Assembly (NCBI GenBank): GCA_027069645.1
Contig: JALXEI010000356.1
Coordinates: forward strand, 1-10,065
DNA length: 10,065 nt
Source of the DNA: Hyphomicrobiales bacterium
GTDB taxonomy: Bacteria; Pseudomonadota; Alphaproteobacteria; Rhizobiales; JAKIUO01
Reading direction: 5' to 3'
The position numbers and the translations under genes are program-made. Shown here one piece after another: positions 5,954-10,065 of the stretch. The stretch's first letter is position 1, and each line of letters opens with the position of its first letter. A model generated the notes under the pieces. That model ran no database searches. It was not told the DNA's origin and was given only the letters and a program-made list of their open reading frames with translations.

Positions 5954-6925
5954 ATGTCTCCACGATTGAAAACACTTCTGGCCTGTGCCGCGCTCGCCGG
6001 GCTGGTTGTTCCAGGAGTTGCTGTTGCCGAACAGCAGTTTATTTCTATCGGCACCGGTGGTGTTACCGGTGTCTACTATCCCACAGGCGGTGCGATCTGC
6101 CGCCTTGTCAACAAGGGCCGCAAGGCACACGGTATCCGCTGTTCTGCCGAATCAACCGGCGGATCAATTTACAATATCAACACCATTCGGGCTGGCGAAC
6201 TGCAATTCGGCGTCGCCCAGTCGGACTGGCAATATCATGCCTATCATGGCACCTCGAAATTCAAGGACAAGGGACCGTTCAAAAAACTGCGTGCCGTCTT
6301 TTCTGTTCATGCCGAACCGGTGACCATTCTCGCCCGTGACGATTCCGGCATCAAAAACATCACCGATCTGAAAGGCAAACGTGTCAATATCGGCAATCCC
6401 GGCTCGGGAACGCGCGGGACCTGGGAAGTGATCGAAAAGGCACTGGGCTGGAAGAGGTCCGACCTGGCTCTTGCTGCCAGCATGAAATCTTCCGAAACCA
6501 CCGCCGCCATGTGCGACGGAAAAATTGACTCCTATTTCTGGCTTGTAGGTCATCCCTCTGCCGCCACGCAGGAATCAATCGCGTCCTGTGCCTCCCATCT
6601 GGTCAATGCCACGAGCCCCGAGATCGACAAGCTGATTGCCGAAAAACCCTATTATCGCAAGGCCACCATTCCCGCCAACATGTATAACAACAAGGAAGAC
6701 ATCACGACTTTTGGTGTCGGCGCCACTTTCGTAACAAGTGCCGATGTTCCCGAGAATGTTGTCTATACTGTTGTTAAGGCGGTTTTCGAAAATCTCGATC
6801 AAATGAAGAAGCTGCATCCGGCCTTCAGACATCTCAAACCTGAGGCCATGATCAAAGACAGCCTTTCTGCGCCCCTCCACAAGGGAGCCCTCAAATATTA
6901 CAAGGAAAAAGGCTGGATAAAATAG
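5954..6925 (+). CDS. TAXI-family TRAP transporter solute-binding protein
   Basis: A 323-residue periplasmic binding protein that captures the substrate for a TRAP transporter. Residues 1-25 are a Sec signal peptide with positive N-terminus, hydrophobic core and an AVA/EQQ cleavage site; the mature part has about 298 residues, usual for the family. After the cleavage site the sequence reads ISIGTGGVTGVYYPTGGAIC, the typical opening of TAXI (TRAP-associated extracytoplasmic immunogenic) proteins, followed by STGGSIYNI and a central GKRVNIGNPGSGTR segment. The start ATG 5954 has GAGAGG 7 bases upstream. The gene is followed by a terminator-like hairpin and then the fused permease, its transport partner. 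Described TAXI systems include ones for amino acids such as glutamate and for organic acids, but the substrate cannot be deduced here. Confidence 0.93.
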   Translation: MSPRLKTLLACAALAGLVVPGVAVAEQQFISIGTGGVTGVYYPTGGAICRLVNKGRKAHGIRCSAESTGGSIYNINTIRAGELQFGVAQSDWQYHAYHGTSKFKDKGPFKKLRAVFSVHAEPVTILARDDSGIKNITDLKGKRVNIGNPGSGTRGTWEVIEKALGWKRSDLALAASMKSSETTAAMCDGKIDSYFWLVGHPSAATQESIASCASHLVNATSPEIDKLIAEKPYYRKATIPANMYNNKEDITTFGVGATFVTSADVPENVVYTVVKAVFENLDQMKKLHPAFRHLKPEAMIKDSLSAPLHKGALKYYKEKGWIK

Positions 6926-6937
6926 ACCGGCCGGTCT

Positions 6938-6970
6938 GACGGGAAGACTTGACCGGTCTTCCCGTCTTTT
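6938..6970 (+). terminator. Intrinsic terminator-like hairpin between binding protein and permease genes
   Basis: GACGGGAAGAC (6938-6948) and GTCTTCCCGTC (6956-6966) form a perfect 11-bp stem with a 7-base loop, followed by TTTT (6967-6970). This is a textbook factor-independent terminator apart from a short U-tract. It begins 12 bases after the stop of the binding protein and precedes the permease gene by about 130 bases. Just upstream, from 6925 to 6936, lies a second perfect palindrome GACCGGCCGGTC. Partial termination or 3'-end protection here would raise the binding-protein to permease ratio. Confidence 0.8.
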
Positions 6971-7098
6971 CACCCCGCGCAAGACGGACAGACAGCATGA
7001 AACCGCTGATTACTGCCGCCTTGCCGGAAAGGGGAACAGGAGAATATCAAAAAATACAGTTTTGGGCATGTGCGGGCATGCACGGGAAAGGACAATTC

Positions 7099-9741
7099 AT
7101 GGCTGATAATCAATCAACTTCAAAGGCCGACGAACTTGTTGCAGAGGTGGAATCAGGCGCAAGAAACCCGACAGGGTGGGTCAGAAATCTGATCCCCGTT
7201 TTATGTTTTATCTGGGCGCTCTACCAGCTCTATATTGCTTCGCCCCTGCCCTCCATGCTAACCGTTGCCACCCGGATTGATTTCTTTCAGTTCATCGGCA
7301 ATTTGTCGATTTCGCGCAAAATTCACCTGATGTTTGCCATCATGCTGGCGTCCCTTGCCTTTCCGCTTTTCAAATCCAGCGCCCGCAATAAAATTCCGTG
7401 GTATGACTGGGGGCTGTTGCTGCTCGGCGCAGGATCAATCCTCTATATGATTGTTATGGACAGCAATATTGCTGACCGCGCCGGGGATTTTATTCATCCG
7501 AACATCAAATTTGACATGACCTCCGCCGTAATTGGCCTCATTGTGCTGACAGCGGCAGTCTATCGTTCACTCGGTTTGCCGCTGGTGGTGGTTGCCGGTG
7601 TTCTGATGGGATATGCCTATATCGGCGGGGGCAACTGGGGCGGTGCCTCCTTTACCAAGGGCACCTGGCACTTCTGGATGCAGGAAGAAGGTGTTTTTGG
7701 CAAGCCTCTTGCCGTTTCTACACAAATGATCTTTCTGTTTGTGCTGTTTGGCTCCATTCTCGAAAAAGCCGGAGCGGGCAACTATTTTATCAAGATTGCC
7801 TTTGCGCTTCTCGGCCACCTGCGCGGCGGTCCCGCCAAGGCCGCAGTGATCGCCTCTGCCATGAGCGGGCTGTATTCCGGCTCGTCAATCGCCAACACGG
7901 TGACCACCGGCACCTTCACCATTCCATTGATGAAACGTACTGGTCTGACACCGGAAAAGGCAGGGGCTGTCGAGGTTGCCTCCAGTACCAATGGCCAGTT
8001 GATGCCGCCGGTAATGGGTGCCGCTGCTTTCCTCATTGCCGAATTTACCGGCGTTGAATATACGACCTTGCTGAAACACGCGCTTATTCCTGCGGTCGTT
8101 TCCTATATAGCGCTCGTCTATATCGTCCATCTGGAAGCCTGCAAACTGAACCTCAAGGGCCTTCCCAAACATCCCTCAAAACATACCCTGACCCGAAAAC
8201 TGATCGGTTTCCTGACCGGTTTCATCGCCACCGCCGTGCTCTTCCTTGCTACCTATTTTACGCTGGGATGGGTCAAGGCGACCTACCCCGATTTGTCGAT
8301 CTACGCGGTCATGGGGATTGCCGGACTGGTCTATCTGGTGCTGGCCTGGTTTGCCTCCCGACGTCCCGATCTCGAAATGGATGATCCCGACGCCCCCATG
8401 ACGGAGTTGCCTGTCGCCTCGGACACGGCATGGACCGGGCTTTACTATCTGTTGCCGATCATCATTCTGCTCTGGTGTATTCTGCCCTCACCGGAGCGGC
8501 TGTCGCCCAGCCTTTCGGCCTTTTACGCCTGTCTCGCCATGAGCTTTGTGGCTCTGACCCAGCATGTCATAAAAGGAATTTTCCGTGGCGAATGGGATTT
8601 GCATAACAAATTCATGACCGGCCTCGCCGAATGGTTTGACGGCATGGTTTCGGGCGCGCGCAATATGATTTCCATCGGTATCGCCACGGCGGCCGCCGGT
8701 GTCATTGTCGGCGCCATCACCCTCACCGGCGCTCACAACATGGTCGGGGAACTGGTGGAGTTCCTGTCCGGTGGCAATCTGCTCTTCATGTTGCTGCTGG
8801 TGGCCGTTATGAGTCTCATCCTTGGCATGGGCCTTCCCACCACCGCCAACTATCTCGTCGTCTCCAGCCTGATGGCGCCGGTGATTGTTGCGCTCGGGGC
8901 CAAGTCCGGGCTGATCCTTCCCCTCGTTGCCGTGCATCTCTTTGTGTTCTATTTCGGTATTCTCGCCGATGACACGCCGCCGGTCGGGCTTGCGGCCTAT
9001 GCCGCCGCCGCCATATCAAAGGGAGACCCCATCGCAACGGGCATCCAGGGTTTTACCTATGACATAAGAACAGCGCTTTTGCCCTTCCTGTTCCTGTTCA
9101 ACACCGATTTGTTGCTGATCAATGTCGGTCCTCTCAAGGCTGTACTGGTTTTTGTAACGGCAACCATTGCCATGATGCTGTTTGCCTCGGCCACTCAGGG
9201 CTGGTTCTTTACAAAGAATAAAATATGGGAATCCGTTGCCCTGCTGCTTGTTGCCTTCACCCTGTTCAGACCCGGTTTCTGGCTCGACTATGTCGCCCCG
9301 CCTTTTAACGAGGTTCCCGGCGCACAGGCCATGAAGCTCGCCGCTGGAATGCCCGACAACGCCACCATGCGGGTTCGCATTGTCGGCCCGGATTTTGACG
9401 ATCCCGACGAACCCAACAATACCAGTCTGATCCTCAAGCTTGGCAAGAAGGGGGACGCCGAAAGCCGCTTCAACAATGCCGGCCTCAATATCCTTGCCGA
9501 AGATGGCAAGGTCAAAATCGACGGATTGACATGGGACAGCAAGCTGAAACAGCTCAACAAGCTGTTCACAATGGATGAACCTGACAATCCCCTTTATATC
9601 GAAAGGGTCTACCTGGAGAACGAGCGGATGCCCAAAGAGGTTTTCTATATACCGGCGCTCCTGCTTCTGGGGCTGATTATCTTCCTGCAACGTCGACGCC
9701 ATGTTGACCTTACGGATGAAGAAATCGCCGCAGCCGGGTAG
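7099..9741 (+). CDS. TRAP transporter permease, fused small and large subunits (4TM/12TM) with DUF3394-like C-terminus
   Basis: An 880-residue inner-membrane permease that drives uptake of the substrate delivered by the TAXI binding protein, using an ion gradient. The start is taken at ATG 7099 (MADNQSTSKADEL) because AAAGGA lies about 7 bases upstream. Longer in-frame starts at 6997 or 6949 have no ribosome binding site, and 6949 lies in the terminator loop. The N-terminal part (about 27-165) has four hydrophobic helices like the small DctQ role; the rest is the large DctM-like channel, with the TRAP signatures SGLYSGSSIANTVTTG at 256-271, STNGQLMPPVMG and LGMGLPTTANYLV at 575-587. From about 700 a less hydrophobic region with a soluble acidic part (about 750-845) matches the position of DUF3394, ending in one more helix at 849-865 and the tail RRRHVDLTDEE. 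TAXI systems typically use such fused permeases. Confidence 0.93.
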   Translation: MADNQSTSKADELVAEVESGARNPTGWVRNLIPVLCFIWALYQLYIASPLPSMLTVATRIDFFQFIGNLSISRKIHLMFAIMLASLAFPLFKSSARNKIPWYDWGLLLLGAGSILYMIVMDSNIADRAGDFIHPNIKFDMTSAVIGLIVLTAAVYRSLGLPLVVVAGVLMGYAYIGGGNWGGASFTKGTWHFWMQEEGVFGKPLAVSTQMIFLFVLFGSILEKAGAGNYFIKIAFALLGHLRGGPAKAAVIASAMSGLYSGSSIANTVTTGTFTIPLMKRTGLTPEKAGAVEVASSTNGQLMPPVMGAAAFLIAEFTGVEYTTLLKHALIPAVVSYIALVYIVHLEACKLNLKGLPKHPSKHTLTRKLIGFLTGFIATAVLFLATYFTLGWVKATYPDLSIYAVMGIAGLVYLVLAWFASRRPDLEMDDPDAPMTELPVASDTAWTGLYYLLPIIILLWCILPSPERLSPSLSAFYACLAMSFVALTQHVIKGIFRGEWDLHNKFMTGLAEWFDGMVSGARNMISIGIATAAAGVIVGAITLTGAHNMVGELVEFLSGGNLLFMLLLVAVMSLILGMGLPTTANYLVVSSLMAPVIVALGAKSGLILPLVAVHLFVFYFGILADDTPPVGLAAYAAAAISKGDPIATGIQGFTYDIRTALLPFLFLFNTDLLLINVGPLKAVLVFVTATIAMMLFASATQGWFFTKNKIWESVALLLVAFTLFRPGFWLDYVAPPFNEVPGAQAMKLAAGMPDNATMRVRIVGPDFDDPDEPNNTSLILKLGKKGDAESRFNNAGLNILAEDGKVKIDGLTWDSKLKQLNKLFTMDEPDNPLYIERVYLENERMPKEVFYIPALLLLGLIIFLQRRRHVDLTDEEIAAAG

Positions 9742-9789
9742 CTTTTAATCGCAGCAGGTTGCCCGTGTTCGGGTCGGGGTGACTGACGG

Positions 9790-9825
9790 GACCGCCGCTG
9801 GCAGGTATTCCCTGTTCAGGCGGTC
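9790..9825. terminator. Nested stem-loop at the convergent gene ends, possible bidirectional terminator
   Basis: GACCGCC (9790-9796) pairs with GGCGGTC (9819-9825), and inside it CAGG (9802-9805) pairs with CCTG (9811-9814) around a TATTC loop. It lies between the end of the permease gene and the end of the convergent malQ gene, partly over the malQ stop codon. No clear U-tract follows on either strand, so this is only a candidate. A smaller CCCG-TGTT-CGGG hairpin (9762-9773) lies closer to the permease. Confidence 0.3.
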
Positions 9826-10065
9826 TTGCGATCTTCAGCAGGTGCATTGCGCCGCTCACGCGCCATCATTTCAAACAGGTGATGCAGTCGCTCGTCTTCT
9901 GACAGCCGGGCCGGATCGAAATTCAGCCGGTGACGCCAGTTTGGCACTTCGTCCACCGTGCCGGGAACATTGATCTGTTGCGATGATCCGGCCAGGTCTT
10001 CAAGGTTGAGCATCGCCAGGGCTGATCGCGAACGCGCGAGATAAAGGGAAATCGCCACCATGAAC
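9816..10065 (-). CDS. malQ: 4-alpha-glucanotransferase (amylomaltase), C-terminal part (truncated by window edge)
   Basis: MalQ (glycoside hydrolase family 77) transfers glucan chains between alpha-1,4-glucans in maltodextrin and glycogen use. The frame runs off the window edge; the ATG seen at 10061 is internal since the frame continues upstream of it. About 82 C-terminal residues are present. The family tail is clear: FMVAISLYLARSRSAL, then LNLEDLAG, then QQINVPGTVDEVPNWRHRL, where LEDL, N-x-PGT-x-x-E and PNWR are strongly conserved in this family. The last about 25 residues are a variable charged tail ending at the stop (9818-9816). It is convergent with the TRAP permease and unrelated to it in function; its own operon lies beyond the window. 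Confidence 0.85.
   Translation of the reverse strand, partial: FMVAISLYLARSRSALAMLNLEDLAGSSQQINVPGTVDEVPNWRHRLNFDPARLSEDERLHHLFEMMARERRNAPAEDRKTA

Noticed and set aside
6949..7098. Longer N-terminus for the TRAP permease from 6949 or 6997
   Set aside because: The first start lies in the terminator loop, neither has a ribosome binding site, and ATG 7099 has AAAGGA at good spacing and gives a normal N-terminus.

Overview
The window looks like chromosomal DNA of an alphaproteobacterium, possibly marine or aquatic. Three things point there. The gene order trpD-trpC-moaC-lexA is typical of that class. A perfect GAAC-N7-GAAC LexA box of the alphaproteobacterial type sits in front of lexA. The accessory genes include a TAXI-type TRAP transporter. 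I cannot name the genus from sequence alone. No rRNA, tRNA, insertion sequence, prophage or CRISPR array is visible.

Bases 1-2434 hold a conserved housekeeping block on the + strand. It contains the 3' end of trpD, then trpC (overlap TGATG) and moaC (overlap ATGA), which are translationally coupled. lexA follows after about 100 bases with its own promoter, in which a LexA box lies between the predicted -35 and -10. moeA (after moaC) and comEC (after lexA), common neighbours in this block in other alphaproteobacteria, are absent here.

Bases 2435-2920 hold no convincing gene. They contain a stem-loop just after lexA and then a very good CueR-type copper-responsive promoter: a 19-bp spacer spanned by the dyad CTTCC-N7-GGAAG.

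Bases 2921-5756 are a likely copper-response operon. It encodes a small one-helix SHOCT protein with a Met-rich N-terminus, a Tat-exported CueO-like multicopper oxidase with Met-rich segments, and, 4 bases later, a protein with two tandem DUF1566/Lcl_C-like units and no visible signal peptide. The role of this third gene in copper handling is not evident and makes this the most interesting part of the window.

Bases 5757-9741 are a TRAP transporter unit: a possible operator-containing promoter, a TAXI-family periplasmic binding protein, a strong intrinsic terminator-like hairpin in the gap, and a fused 4TM/12TM permease with a C-terminal DUF3394-like region. The hairpin probably sets a high ratio of binding protein to permease. 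The substrate cannot be read from the sequence.

From 9816 to the window edge, on the - strand and convergent with the permease, lies the C-terminal end of a 4-alpha-glucanotransferase (malQ).
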